A stretch of 64,000 nt of DNA, from positions 155,063 through 219,062 of the forward strand of contig NZ_FCNZ02000012.1 of NCBI RefSeq assembly GCF_001544495.1, read 5' to 3'. This stretch comes from Caballeronia telluris. GTDB lineage: Bacteria; Pseudomonadota; Gammaproteobacteria; Burkholderiales; Burkholderiaceae. Of the stretch, positions 1 through 8,611 are shown piece after piece. Below the pieces are notes generated by a model. It was not told the DNA's origin and searched no databases. It saw only the letters and a program-made list of their open reading frames with translations. A program made the translations under genes and the position numbers. Positions within the stretch are counted from its first letter, which is position 1. Every line of letters starts with the position of its first letter.

Positions 1-1
1 G

Positions 2-1327
2 TACTCGTCGTCGGCGCCGATCGGCAGCGAAGACGCGGACATCATGATCTCCCTCACGCCCCGTCACGCGCCGACCGCCGCGTATGTGGCGACGTTGCGC
101 AGCGTGCTCGGCGCGTCGTTTCCCGGCACGACGTTCTCGTTCCTGCCCGCCGACATCGTGAGCCAGATTCTCAACTTCGGCCAGCCCGCGCCCATCGACA
201 TACAGATCGTCGGGCGGAATCTCGCGCAAAACCGGGTGGCCGCCAATGCGCTGCTGACGAAGCTTCGCCACGTGCGCGGGCTCGTCGATGCGCGGATTCA
301 GCAGCCGGGCAATGCGCCCGCCATCGATCTCAACGTCGATCGCACGAAGGCGATGCAGGCGGGCCTCACGCAAAAGCAGGTGGCGCAGGACCTCTTGATC
401 GCGCTCTCCGGAAGCTCGCAGACGACGCCCAACTTCTGGCTCGATCCGAAGAACGGCGTGAGCTATCCGCTGATGACCGAAGTGCCGCAAACCGATATCC
501 ATTCGCTTCAGACACTCGCCAACCTGCCCCTCACCGTCGGCGCGGCCCAGGGCTCGCAGCAAAGCATTCTCGGCTCGCTCGGCACGATGACGCGCGCATC
601 GCAGCAGGCGGTGGTGTCGCACTACAACGTGCAGCCGGTGCTCGATATCTATGCGTCCGTGCAAGGCCGTGACCTCGGTAGCGTCGCGTCCGATGTCGCG
701 AAGCTCATCAAGGAAACAGAACCGTCGCTTGCGCCCGGATCGTCGATCGTGATGCGCGGCCAGGTGCAATCGATGACGCAATCGTTCAGCGGACTCGCCC
801 TCGGACTCGCATTCGCGATCGTGCTCGTCTATCTGCTGATGGTGGTGAACTTCCAGTCGTGGCTCGACCCGCTCATCATCGTGAGCGGCTTGCCGGCATC
901 GATTGCCGGTATCGCGTGGATGCTGTTCGCGACCGGCACGACGCTCTCCGTGCCCGCGCTCACCGGCACCATTCTTTGCATCGGCATTGCAACGGCCAAT
1001 AGCATTCTCGTCGTCAATGCGGCCCGCGAGATGCTGCAAGGCGGCGCCGAGCCGCTTCGCGCCGCGCTCGAAGCGGGCTTCAGCCGCTTCCGGCCCGTCC
1101 TCATGACGGCTCTCGCGATGCTGATCGGCATGCTGCCGATGGCGCTCGGTCTCGGGGACGGCGGCGAACAGAACGCGCCGCTCGGGCGGGCGGTCATCGG
1201 CGGACTGATGCTCGGTACCGTCGCGACGCTGCTCTTCGTGCCGGTCGTGTTCGGCATGGTGCATGCGTGGCTCGCCCGGCGCCGCTCGACCCGCTCTCCC
1301 GTTCCGAGCCCCGCCGCCGGCCAGTGA
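2..1327 (+). CDS. RND efflux pump inner-membrane subunit (5' end outside window)
   Basis: This is the C-terminal part of a resistance-nodulation-division transporter, a proton-driven inner-membrane drug exporter. The reading frame is open from base 2, so the true start lies upstream and only about 440 of the usual 1,030-1,060 residues are present. Visible are the second periplasmic porter/docking region (for example SFLPADIVSQILNFGQPAPI) and the final transmembrane bundle. The segment beginning LGLAFAIVLVYLLMVVNFQS and the GxxxANSILVVNAAREML and RPVLMTALAMLIGMLPMALG motifs are classic for the family. It precedes the adaptor and outer-membrane genes, whereas the common order is adaptor-pump-channel. 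The substrate cannot be read from the sequence. Confidence 0.95.
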   Translation, partial: YSSSAPIGSEDADIMISLTPRHAPTAAYVATLRSVLGASFPGTTFSFLPADIVSQILNFGQPAPIDIQIVGRNLAQNRVAANALLTKLRHVRGLVDARIQQPGNAPAIDLNVDRTKAMQAGLTQKQVAQDLLIALSGSSQTTPNFWLDPKNGVSYPLMTEVPQTDIHSLQTLANLPLTVGAAQGSQQSILGSLGTMTRASQQAVVSHYNVQPVLDIYASVQGRDLGSVASDVAKLIKETEPSLAPGSSIVMRGQVQSMTQSFSGLALGLAFAIVLVYLLMVVNFQSWLDPLIIVSGLPASIAGIAWMLFATGTTLSVPALTGTILCIGIATANSILVVNAAREMLQGGAEPLRAALEAGFSRFRPVLMTALAMLIGMLPMALGLGDGGEQNAPLGRAVIGGLMLGTVATLLFVPVVFGMVHAWLARRRSTRSPVPSPAAGQ

Positions 1328-1349
1328 CATTCCACTCAGTCCATCGACC

Positions 1350-2543
1350 ATGAACCAGCAAGACGACCAACAACCATCCCGCGCGATGCCTTCGACCCGC
1401 AAGACGCGTCGCGTGCTTGCCCCGGTGCTGCTCGCAGGCGTCGTGGCCGCGCTGCTCGCCGCGGGCATCCTGCCGCGGTTGCATGCGCAGACCGCGCTCA
1501 CCGCGCAGACGGCATCGCTCAGCATGCAGACCGTCTCGGTCATCGTACCGCGCACGGCGCCTTCGACGCAGGAGCTGTTGCTGCCCGGCGCGGTGACCGC
1601 CTTCGCCGATGCCGCGATCTACGCCCGCACGAGCGGCTATATCGAGCACTGGTACGCGGATATCGGCGCGCACGTGAAGAAGGGCGACGTGCTGGCGACC
1701 ATCCAGACCCCCGAGCTCGACGCCCAACTTCTGCAAGCGCGCGCCGACGAAGCCACGGCGCAAGCCAACTTCGATTACGCGAAAGTCACGGCGCAACGCT
1801 GGCAGGACATGCTGAAAACGCAATCCGTCTCGCAGCAGGACGCGGACACCAAATCCGGCGACATGCAGGCCAAGCGCGCGATGTTGCAGTCTGCGCAGGC
1901 GAACGTGCGCAGGCTCGCGGAACTCGTGTCGTACGAGAAGCTCACCGCGCCCTTCGACGGCGTGGTGACCGCGCGCAATGTCGATGTGGGCGCGCTCGTG
2001 ACGGCGGGCGGCGCGCCGGGGCTGGCGGCATCGGGCGGCGAGCTTTTCCATGTTGCCCAGCGCGACACGTTGCGCGTGTTCGTCGACGTCCCGCAAAACG
2101 ACGCGCCTTTCTCGGCGAACACGCGGGCCTATCTCACGGTGCAGCCGTATCCCGGCCGCCGTTTCGCTGCGAACGTCGCGCGCAATGCGGGCGCGATGGA
2201 CCCGGCGAGCCGCACGTTGCGCGTGGAAGTCGACGTCGCGAACGGCGATGGCGCGCTGCTGCCGGGCGCGTATGCGCAAGTGCATCTCGCGCTTCAGAAC
2301 AGCAGGCCCGCGCTCGACTTGCCTGTGAGCGCGCTGCTCTTCCGGCCGGACGGCGTGACGGTGGCGACCGTCGATTCCGCGAGCAGGACGCAACTGAAAA
2401 CAGTCGGTATCGGCCGCGACTTCGGCACGCATGTCGAAGTGACGAGCGGCCTCGATGCAAGCGACCGCGTGATCGACAACCCCGGCGACGCGACCACGAG
2501 CGGCGAGACCGTACGCGTCTCGAAGATGGCGAGCGCGTCATGA
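1350..2543 (+). CDS. RND efflux periplasmic adaptor (membrane fusion protein)
   Basis: This 397-residue HlyD/AcrA-family adaptor should bridge the RND pump and the outer-membrane channel. I chose the ATG at 1350, 22 bp after the pump stop. The longer upstream open frame only overlaps the pump gene out of frame. An N-terminal membrane anchor or signal (VLAPVLLAGVVAALLAAGIL) follows a short basic segment. Next come a barrel-sandwich/lipoyl half (YIEHWYADIGAHVKKGDVLA), a short alpha-hairpin rich in Gln and Ala, the second lipoyl half (YEKLTAPFDGVVTARNVDVG) and a beta-barrel domain. Its stop overlaps the next start (ATGA), which indicates translational coupling. Confidence 0.95.
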   Translation: MNQQDDQQPSRAMPSTRKTRRVLAPVLLAGVVAALLAAGILPRLHAQTALTAQTASLSMQTVSVIVPRTAPSTQELLLPGAVTAFADAAIYARTSGYIEHWYADIGAHVKKGDVLATIQTPELDAQLLQARADEATAQANFDYAKVTAQRWQDMLKTQSVSQQDADTKSGDMQAKRAMLQSAQANVRRLAELVSYEKLTAPFDGVVTARNVDVGALVTAGGAPGLAASGGELFHVAQRDTLRVFVDVPQNDAPFSANTRAYLTVQPYPGRRFAANVARNAGAMDPASRTLRVEVDVANGDGALLPGAYAQVHLALQNSRPALDLPVSALLFRPDGVTVATVDSASRTQLKTVGIGRDFGTHVEVTSGLDASDRVIDNPGDATTSGETVRVSKMASAS

Positions 2544-3982
2544 AAAGCAATCCGATGTTGCTTCGCGTGCTCGTTGCGGGCGTCGGTTGCGCCGTGCTCG
2601 GTGCCTGTTCCACCTTGCCGCCTTATTCGCGACCGGACGTCGCGGTGCCGGCCCATTACGCCGCCGCGCCGGGCTGGTCCGACGCCGCTCCCGCCGACCA
2701 GACGCCGCGCGGCCCGTGGTGGACCGTCTTCAACGATCCCGAGCTCGACCGGCTGGAAGCACGCGTCGATGTCTCCAACCAGACGCTGAAGAAAGCGGTA
2801 TCGCAGTTGCAACAGGCCCGCGCACTGGCGGATTATCAGCAAGCAGGCTTCTGGCCGAGCGTGACGGCCGGTGTCGCGCAAAGCCGCGCGCGTACCTCGC
2901 AGAACGTGCTGGGCCATTCGCTCGCGGGCAAGACCGTGCCCGATTACTCGGCGGGACTGTCGGCGTCGTGGGAACCGGACCTGTTCGGCCGTATCGGCGA
3001 CGCCGCCACGAACGCGCAGGCGAATGCCGAAGCCAGCGCGGCCGATGTCGAAGCGGTGCGCCTGTCGGTCACGAGCGAACTCGCCACCGATTACTTCAAC
3101 CTGCGCTCGCTCGATACGCAAAAGAATCTGCTCGACGACTCCGTGTCTGCCTACGCTGCGGCGCTGCGTCTCCTGAACCAGCAACTCGCGAACGGCGCGA
3201 TCGATGCATCCGCGGTCGCGCAGGCGCAAGCGCAACTCGAAAGCACCCGCACCCAGGCAACCGACACCGGCGCGCAGCGCGCCCAGCTTCAGCACGCGAT
3301 CGCGGTGCTGGTGGGCGAACCGGCATCGACGTTCACCGTTGCCGCCCGCGAGCAGGCCCTGTCGGTGCCCGAGGTGCCGCCCGGTGTGCCCTCCCGGTTG
3401 CTCGAACGCAGGCCGGATATCGCCGCCGCGGAGCGGCGCGTGTTCGCATCGAATGCGCAGATCGGCGAGGCGCGCGCCGCCTATTTTCCGAATCTCGTGC
3501 TGAGTGCGAGCGTGGGGCTCGAAAGCACGTTCTTCGCGCCCTGGCTGAGCGCCCCGAGTCTCTTCTGGTCGCTCGGCCCGCAACTCGCCGCCACGATCTT
3601 CGACGGCGGCCAGCGCAATGACACGCTCAAGCGTGCGCGCGCGCAATACGACGGGTCGGTCGCCGATTACCGGCAGACCGTCCTCACCTCGTTTCAGCAA
3701 GTGGAGGACGACCTGACCTCGCTGAACGCACTCGCCGACGAAGCGCAGAGCCAGCGTCGCGCATCCGATGCGGCGGCGCTCTCGCTGCGGCTGACGACCA
3801 ACCGCTATCAGGCGGGCGCGGTGAGCTATCTGGACGTGGTGACCGCGCAGACCATCGCACTCACCAACGAGCGCACGGCCGAACAGATCGACGCGCGGCG
3901 GGTGATCGCGTGCGTGCAACTGCTCGTGGCGCTGGGAGGAGGATGGCAGGACACGGCGAGCGCCTTGGCAAGCGCGAAATGA
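2540..3982 (+). CDS. Outer-membrane efflux channel lipoprotein, NodT family
   Basis: This 480-residue TolC-like outer-membrane factor completes the tripartite efflux system. The N-terminus has a lipoprotein signal with lipobox LGAC, so Cys22 or so would be lipidated. Two OEP repeats of long Ala/Gln-rich helices follow, with the family signatures GPWWTVFNDPELDRLEARV near the front, SASWEPDLFGRIGDA and LLERRPDIAAAERRV in the middle. The ATG overlaps the adaptor stop by four bases. It is the last gene of the operon and is convergent with the small minus-strand gene ending at 4002. Confidence 0.95.
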   Translation: MKSNPMLLRVLVAGVGCAVLGACSTLPPYSRPDVAVPAHYAAAPGWSDAAPADQTPRGPWWTVFNDPELDRLEARVDVSNQTLKKAVSQLQQARALADYQQAGFWPSVTAGVAQSRARTSQNVLGHSLAGKTVPDYSAGLSASWEPDLFGRIGDAATNAQANAEASAADVEAVRLSVTSELATDYFNLRSLDTQKNLLDDSVSAYAAALRLLNQQLANGAIDASAVAQAQAQLESTRTQATDTGAQRAQLQHAIAVLVGEPASTFTVAAREQALSVPEVPPGVPSRLLERRPDIAAAERRVFASNAQIGEARAAYFPNLVLSASVGLESTFFAPWLSAPSLFWSLGPQLAATIFDGGQRNDTLKRARAQYDGSVADYRQTVLTSFQQVEDDLTSLNALADEAQSQRRASDAAALSLRLTTNRYQAGAVSYLDVVTAQTIALTNERTAEQIDARRVIACVQLLVALGGGWQDTASALASAK

Positions 3983-4001
3983 ACCGGACCGCCGCGTCGC
4001 T

Positions 4002-4397
4002 TCAAGGGCCTTTGGATGCCAGACGAATGCGCGCGGCGCAGCGTTCGAATGCCGTGGCGAGCTCGTTCAGCGTGGCGCTGTCGGCGCCTGACAGAAGAAG
4101 ACAGTCGTCCACGAGTGCGGACAAGGATGCGAGCTGCTGATCGACGGCATACCGGCTGCCGTCCGGCCGCGTGTTCCACAACAGATGCGACGCCGGCGGA
4201 TTCGGCTGAGGCAGATACACGGCGACGCACGCGGGTTCCGCGCCCATGGGCGGCAACAGTTCCATTTCGACGGACTCGAGCAGGCCGCCGTTCGCGTTCG
4301 CAATGATCGTCATAAAGGCCGCGTGCGGGTCGCAATGCAATCGCTCATTTTCCGCCAGCAAACTTAGCAGATCCTTAGCTCGGGTCAACGCGCGCAT
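4002..4397 (-). CDS. Conserved hypothetical protein, 131 aa
   Basis: I do not recognise a named family. The 131-residue product is soluble, has no signal peptide and is mildly acidic. It looks alpha/beta: a helical N-terminus (KDLLSLLAENERLHCDPHAA), a central beta-rich part (MELLPPMGAEPACVAVYLPQ) and a helical C-terminus ending RCAARIRLASKGP. Codon usage is like its neighbours, which supports a real gene. It lies convergent to the efflux operon. A four-copy 11-bp tandem repeat sits immediately upstream of its ATG and may be part of its control region. Confidence 0.6.
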   Translation of the reverse strand: MRALTRAKDLLSLLAENERLHCDPHAAFMTIIANANGGLLESVEMELLPPMGAEPACVAVYLPQPNPPASHLLWNTRPDGSRYAVDQQLASLSALVDDCLLLSGADSATLNELATAFERCAARIRLASKGP

Positions 4398-4402
4398 TAA
4401 GG

Positions 4403-4446
4403 GGCTACTAAGCGGCTACTAGACGGCTACTAAGCGACTACTAAGT
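4403..4446. repeat. Four-copy 11-bp tandem repeat in a promoter region
   Basis: Four head-to-tail copies of an 11-bp unit (GGCTACTAAGC, GGCTACTAGAC, GGCTACTAAGC, GACTACTAAGT) lie between the divergent genes starting at 4397 (minus) and 4541 (plus). The 11-bp period is one helical turn, so a DNA-binding protein could stack on one face. The unit also reads as repeated CTTAGTAG on the minus strand, just 6-50 bases from the minus-strand start. Function is not known. Confidence 0.75.
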
Positions 4447-4540
4447 CACGCTGCCCAAAGTTGCTTCCGACACGACGCGCAGGCCATGCCATCCCGTCCC
4501 GGGAAGCGGCTGCGCGCACGCCCTTTCGCGAGGCATGTTC

Positions 4541-5320
4541 ATGGCTAAGAACCGAAGCGCCTATCTGACCCGAGCCATCAACAAGGTGCCGGAGGTGACG
4601 CTCGCCTTCTGGATCATCAAGATCATGTCGACAACGGTCGGCGAAACCGGCGCGGACTATCTTGCCGTGAACGTCGGCCTCGGGGCGATCGTCACCGATG
4701 CGATCACGGCCGCGCTGCTCATCGTCGCGCTCCTTGCGCAACTGCGCTCGCGCCGCTTCGTGCCGTGGATTTACTGGCTCACGGTCGTGCTGGTGAGCGT
4801 GGTAGGCACGCAGATCACCGACGCGCTCACCGACGGCGCCGGCGTCAGCCTCTACGCGAGCACGGCCTGCTTCGGCGTGATGCTCGCGGCAATTTTCTGG
4901 TTCTGGTATCGCGCGGAAGGCACGCTGTCGATTCGCGCGATCGATTCCCGCCCTCGCGAACTCTTCTACTGGGGGGCCATCCTCTGCACGTTCGCGCTCG
5001 GCACCGCTGCCGGCGACCTCGCGACCGAAGCGCTCGGCCTTGGCTTCTCGCTCGGCGTGGTGATCTTCAGCGCACTGATCGCGCTCACGGCGTTCGCCGC
5101 GTACCTCGGACTGAACCGCGTGACGGCCTTCTGGATCGCCTACGTCCTGACCCGTCCGTTGGGCGCGTCGCTCGGCGACCTGCTCTCGCAGTCGCGCACG
5201 TATGGCGGCGTCGGCCTCGGGACGATCTACACCAGTGCCATTTTTCTGACGATTATCGTTGCGCTCGTGGCTTACGTGAGCATCGCGAAGCCGAAAGCGG
5301 ACGAATCGTCGCTTGCCTGA
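4541..5320 (+). CDS. COG4705-type multi-pass membrane protein (DUF347 repeats)
   Basis: This integral membrane protein of about 259 residues is built from four repeats, each with a polar signature: [27 protein letters not shown], then [31 protein letters not shown] and [13 protein letters not shown]. Conserved acidic and Thr residues inside membrane helices are typical of the DUF347 family. Its biochemical role is not established, though transport has been suggested from its topology. A second in-frame ATG at 4535 is possible, but GAGG at 4530-4533 is better spaced for 4541. It heads a likely operon with a small exported protein and a two-component system, so a stress or ion-related role sensed by that system is inferred. 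Confidence 0.88.
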   Translation: MAKNRSAYLTRAINKVPEVTLAFWIIKIMSTTVGETGADYLAVNVGLGAIVTDAITAALLIVALLAQLRSRRFVPWIYWLTVVLVSVVGTQITDALTDGAGVSLYASTACFGVMLAAIFWFWYRAEGTLSIRAIDSRPRELFYWGAILCTFALGTAAGDLATEALGLGFSLGVVIFSALIALTAFAAYLGLNRVTAFWIAYVLTRPLGASLGDLLSQSRTYGGVGLGTIYTSAIFLTIIVALVAYVSIAKPKADESSLA

Positions 5321-5339
5321 CCTCACTAGGGAGAAGAAG

Positions 5340-5759
5340 ATGAAAACGCCACGTCTTGTCACCGTCGCACTGAGCATCGTGTTGGGCGCAGCCACCTTCG
5401 GCACCGCATTCACGCCTGACGGATTCGCACTGATCGGCTCGATTCAGGCCGCGACCGCATCGAAGCTCGGCGACCTCGCGCCGTTCAGGGCGATCGTCGT
5501 GGATACGGCCGCGCGGGTCGACAAGGGCGACCTCGCTGGCGCGAAGACGCGCATCAAGGATCTGGAGACATCGTGGGACGAAGCGGAGCCGTCGCTCAAG
5601 CCGCGCGCGGCGCCGGACTGGCATACGGTCGACAAGGCGATCGACCGTGCGCTCGATGCGCTGCGGGCCAAGGCGCCCGATCAGGCGAACTGCAAGCAGG
5701 CGTTAGCGGATTTGCTCGCGACTATGGATCGCATCGGCGCCTGTCACGGCACATGTTGA
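5340..5759 (+). CDS. Small exported helical protein of unknown function
   Basis: This 139-residue product follows a strong ribosome-binding site (AGGGAGAAG) 19 bp after the DUF347 gene. It has an N-terminal signal-like segment ([19 protein letters not shown]) and a helical body with paired positions, [16 protein letters not shown] and [22 protein letters not shown]-terminal CHGTC follows an earlier Cys (NCKQAL), so disulfides or metal contacts in the periplasm are possible. Similar short helical proteins occur with DUF347 genes and OmpR-type two-component systems in Burkholderiaceae. No function is assigned. A role as a periplasmic accessory or ligand to the downstream sensor is inference from position only. 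Confidence 0.8.
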   Translation: MKTPRLVTVALSIVLGAATFGTAFTPDGFALIGSIQAATASKLGDLAPFRAIVVDTAARVDKGDLAGAKTRIKDLETSWDEAEPSLKPRAAPDWHTVDKAIDRALDALRAKAPDQANCKQALADLLATMDRIGACHGTC

Positions 5760-5776
5760 GCTAATCGGGGCACGGG

Positions 5777-6439
5777 ATGCGAGTGTTGCTGGTAGAAGAT
5801 GACCGCATGATCGGCGAGGCGGTGCAGGATGCGCTGCGAGACGACAGCTACGCAGCCGACTGGGTGCGCGACGGCAAGCTCGCGCTCAGGAGCTTGGAGA
5901 CGCACGTCTACGACGCGATACTGCTCGATCTCGGCCTGCCGGGCAAGGACGGACTCGACGTGCTGCGCGCCGTGCGCCAGGCGGGAAGTCTCGTGCCGGT
6001 ACTGATCATCACCGCGCGCGACTGCATCGACGACCGCATTCTCGGCCTCGATGCGGGCGCCGACGACTATCTGCTCAAACCGTTCCACATGTCGGAGTTG
6101 AAAGCCCGCATGCGCGCGGTGATCCGGCGGCGCGGCGGGCAGGCCGCGCCGGTCATGAGCAACGGCCTCATCACGCTCGATCCCGCGACCCGCGAAGCCA
6201 GTTCCGGGCCGCACTTCTCGCGCCTGTCGAGCCGCGAGTTCGCGCTGCTGCAGGCGCTCCTGATCCGCCCCGGCGCGATCCTGTCGCGCGCCGAACTGGA
6301 AGCGCGCATCTATGGCTGGAACGAGGAAGTCGAGAGCAACGCAGTGGAATTCCTGATCCATTCGTTGCGCAAGAAGCTGGGCACCGCGGCCATCAAGAAT
6401 GTGCGCGGTGTCGGCTGGATGGTGTCGAAAGCGCCATGA
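5777..6439 (+). CDS. OmpR/PhoB-family response regulator (QseB/PmrA-like)
   Basis: This 220-residue two-component regulator has a receiver domain with acidic pocket EDD (7-9), phospho-acceptor Asp51 in LLDLGLPGKDG and Lys in DDYLLKPF. It is followed by a winged-helix effector domain (LSSREFALLQALLIRPGAIL, then VEFLIHSLRKKLG and VRGVGWMV). It should bind DNA when phosphorylated by the adjacent kinase. The stop overlaps the kinase start (ATGA), so the two are coupled. Targets probably include the upstream DUF347/exported-protein genes in the same apparent operon, but no operator was located. Confidence 0.95.
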   Translation: MRVLLVEDDRMIGEAVQDALRDDSYAADWVRDGKLALRSLETHVYDAILLDLGLPGKDGLDVLRAVRQAGSLVPVLIITARDCIDDRILGLDAGADDYLLKPFHMSELKARMRAVIRRRGGQAAPVMSNGLITLDPATREASSGPHFSRLSSREFALLQALLIRPGAILSRAELEARIYGWNEEVESNAVEFLIHSLRKKLGTAAIKNVRGVGWMVSKAP

Positions 6440-7734
6440 CGCAATCGCTTCAGTTCAGGTTGTCGGCGTGGCTGTCGGCGCTCGTGGTGGCGATCGCGGT
6501 CGTCGCGGGCGTGATTGCGTTCAAGACGGCCTTTCACGAAGCGAACGAACTGCAGGACGATCAGCTCGAACAAATCGCCCTGCTCATCACGCCGCAGAGC
6601 CTCGGCGTGATGGAGCACGAGGCGCTCGCCAACGTCGCGAATCCGGCGGACCTCGAAGCGAAGCTCGTGATCCAGACGACGCTCGAGCACAGGCCGCTCG
6701 CGCTCGCCGCCAATCTGCCCGACGGCTTGCAGAACGCGAGCGTGCAAGGCGTGCCGTGGCGGATCGTCGTAAAGACGCTCGCGAGCGGGACGCGCGTCGT
6801 GGTCGGCCAGCAGACGGCCGGACGCGACGAGATCGCGCGCAACAGCGCGCTTGCCACCGTCATGCCGTTCGGAACGCTCGCGCTCGTGCTGCTCGTCGTG
6901 TTGCATCTCGTGGTGCGCCGCATGTTCAGGCCGCTCGCCTTGCTCGCCACGAGTCTGGACAACCGGCCCGAACACGACCTCTCCGCACTCGCCGGCGATG
7001 CGCTCCCGAGCGAGATCGCGCCATTCGTCGTGGCGATCAACCGGCTGCTCGGGCGCGTCGAGACATCGGTGGCCGCGCAGCGCCGCTTCGTTGCCGATGC
7101 CGCGCATGAACTACGCTCGCCGCTGACTGCGCTCTCGCTGCAGGCCGAGCGGCTCGATGCCAGCGACATGCCGGACGCGGCGCGCAAGCGGCTCACGTCG
7201 ATGCGCTGCGGTATCGATCGCACCCGCGTGCTGCTCAACCAGCTTCTGACGCTCGCTCGCCTGCAGGACAAGCCGCGCGCGTCGTCCGCTGCCGAATTAC
7301 GCGTGCACGCCGTCTTTCGCCATGTCCTCGAAGACCTGATGCCGCTCGCCGAGGAACGGCGCGTCGATATCGGCGTGTCGGGCGACGAAGACGTGCTCGT
7401 GCACGCGCCCGAAGCGGACCTCACGATACTGGTGAGGAACCTCGTCGACAACGCAATTCGCTATACGCCGGAAGGGGGATCGGTCGATCTCTCGACCGGC
7501 ATCGCCGACGGACGGCCGTGGATTTGCGTGACGGATACGGGTCCCGGCATCGCGCCCGAGGAGCGAGCGCGCGTGTTCGATCCGTTCTATCGCGTGCTTG
7601 GAAGCGATGTGGATGGCTCGGGGCTGGGCTTGTCGATCGTCGGGAGCATCGCTGCGCGCATCGGCGCGCAGATCGAGTTGTCCGACGGCGAGCCCAGCGG
7701 GCTCGTCGCGACGGTGACGCTCGCGCGCGTGTGA
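6436..7734 (+). CDS. Sensor histidine kinase (QseC/PmrB-like)
   Basis: This 432-residue inner-membrane kinase has TM1 at about residues 8-30, a periplasmic sensor of about 105 residues and TM2 at about 140-160 (TVMPFGTLALVLLVVLHLVV). A HAMP-like linker and the H-box DAAHELRSPL with His224 follow. The ATP-binding boxes are N (LVRNLVDNAIRYTPEGG), G1 (VTDTGPGIAPEE), F (DPFYR) and G2 (DGSGLGLSIV). It partners the response regulator with which it overlaps. The sensor domain shows no recognisable ligand motif, so the signal is unknown. Confidence 0.95.
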   Translation: MTQSLQFRLSAWLSALVVAIAVVAGVIAFKTAFHEANELQDDQLEQIALLITPQSLGVMEHEALANVANPADLEAKLVIQTTLEHRPLALAANLPDGLQNASVQGVPWRIVVKTLASGTRVVVGQQTAGRDEIARNSALATVMPFGTLALVLLVVLHLVVRRMFRPLALLATSLDNRPEHDLSALAGDALPSEIAPFVVAINRLLGRVETSVAAQRRFVADAAHELRSPLTALSLQAERLDASDMPDAARKRLTSMRCGIDRTRVLLNQLLTLARLQDKPRASSAAELRVHAVFRHVLEDLMPLAEERRVDIGVSGDEDVLVHAPEADLTILVRNLVDNAIRYTPEGGSVDLSTGIADGRPWICVTDTGPGIAPEERARVFDPFYRVLGSDVDGSGLGLSIVGSIAARIGAQIELSDGEPSGLVATVTLARV

Positions 7735-7764
7735 TCGCGCCGAGGCGTACGCATCACACTCGTT

Positions 7765-8046
7765 TCAGTTCGACGCATACGCTTCGGTCGCGCCGGCATC
7801 GCCCGTGGATTGCGCGAACGAGCCCATCTTCCCTTCATGCCGCGCTTCGAAGATCGCACGGTTGCGGGCAATCGCGCGCTGGCCCGGCGGATAGTCGACA
7901 GAGGATGAAGGCGCGAAACCCTTCGCCTCGGCCTGCACGAGTTGCTGCCTGACCTCCGCGCGGGTCAGTCCGCCGGCGTGCGCCGACGCTTGCGTCGCGA
8001 CGGCAACCGTGATCGATGCAAGCAGAAACAATGCGGTCTTCTTCAT
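7765..8046 (-). CDS. DUF4148 family exported protein
   Basis: This 93-residue small secreted protein begins MKKTALFLLASITVAVATQASA, a clear Sec signal peptide. The DUF4148 signature LTRAEVRQQLVQAEAKGF follows. The family is abundant in Burkholderiaceae and of unknown function; many members are small periplasmic proteins found near metal- or stress-related regulators. A paralogue lies immediately upstream (8108-8398), probably from tandem duplication. The 3' end converges with the kinase ending at 7734. An imperfect GTGTGAT/ATCACAC dyad at 7729-7759 lies between them but lacks a T-tract. Confidence 0.9.
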   Translation of the reverse strand: MKKTALFLLASITVAVATQASAHAGGLTRAEVRQQLVQAEAKGFAPSSSVDYPPGQRAIARNRAIFEARHEGKMGSFAQSTGDAGATEAYASN

Positions 8047-8073
8047 GATGATTTCCCTTTTCGACAGTTGAAC

Positions 8074-8097
8074 GAGTGCGCCCGGCGGGCGCGACTC
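8074..8097 (-). terminator. GC-rich hairpin between DUF4148 paralogues
   Basis: The hairpin GAGT-GCGCCC / GGGCGC-G-ACTC has a 3-base loop and a one-base bulge. It lies just after the stop of the 8108-8398 gene on the minus strand. No U-tract follows, so it may attenuate rather than fully terminate transcription. Confidence 0.4.
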
Positions 8098-8107
8098 GAT
8101 TCATGAC

Positions 8108-8398
8108 TCATTGCGCGGCCGCGTGACCTGCGCCTGAAACGCCATTCGAGGCGGCCCCGTCCTGCGCACCGCCGTAAGCGACCGAAGGAGCATGCATCGC
8201 CGCGACCTTGGCTTCTGCAACTTGAAGCGCGTTCGGATAGTCCGCGTCGTGCGTGCTCGGCCGATAACCGGCCGCTTCCAGTTGCACGAGATCCGCGCGT
8301 ACTTGCGCGCGCGTCACGGGGCCGCCCGTCGTCTGGGCAAAAGACGCCAGCGGTGCCAGCATCGCGGTCGCCAGGACCGCGCACAGGATTTTCTTCAT
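8108..8398 (-). CDS. DUF4148 family exported protein (paralogue)
   Basis: This 96-residue protein starts MKKILCAVLATAMLAPLASFAQ (Sec signal) and has the DUF4148 core VTRAQVRADLVQLEAAGYRP and a YP-N segment. The ATG at 8398 was chosen because GGAGG sits 9 bases before it. The longer open frame to 8563 has no signal peptide and weak codon bias. It is the paralogue of the gene at 7765-8046. It lies downstream of a two-component system in the same direction but is separated from it by 213 bp, so it likely has its own promoter. A small dyad at 8545-8560 lies in that gap. Confidence 0.9.
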   Translation of the reverse strand: MKKILCAVLATAMLAPLASFAQTTGGPVTRAQVRADLVQLEAAGYRPSTHDADYPNALQVAEAKVAAMHAPSVAYGGAQDGAASNGVSGAGHAAAQ

Positions 8399-8544
8399 GA
8401 TGATCAACCTCCAGGAATCAATGACAAAGGTCTCATCCGAACCGATGGAACCGGATGAAGCCTGCTTGGACGCCGCTCTTTGAATGATTGGCGTTGAAGT
8501 CATTGTGGTGCCCGGAGACCGACACGATACTGACGCGGACGTTA

Positions 8545-8560
8545 CAAGTTTGATAACTTG
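8545..8560. promoter_or_regulatory. Candidate dyad operator upstream of DUF4148 gene
   Basis: CAAGTT-TGAT-AACTTG is a perfect 6-bp inverted repeat with a 4-bp spacer, in an AT-richer patch between the CusS-like kinase gene and the DUF4148 gene. A further AAGTTT follows at about 8567. It could be a binding site for the neighbouring response regulator. This is inference from position. Confidence 0.35.
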
Positions 8561-8611
8561 CACGATAAGTTTCGTCGCGCGCGAAGACGCGATGACGGCG
8601 TCGGCCTGCTT

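Noticed and set aside
4403..4446. CRISPR-like array
   Set aside because: The units are 11 bp, directly adjacent and without spacers, and no cas genes are present.
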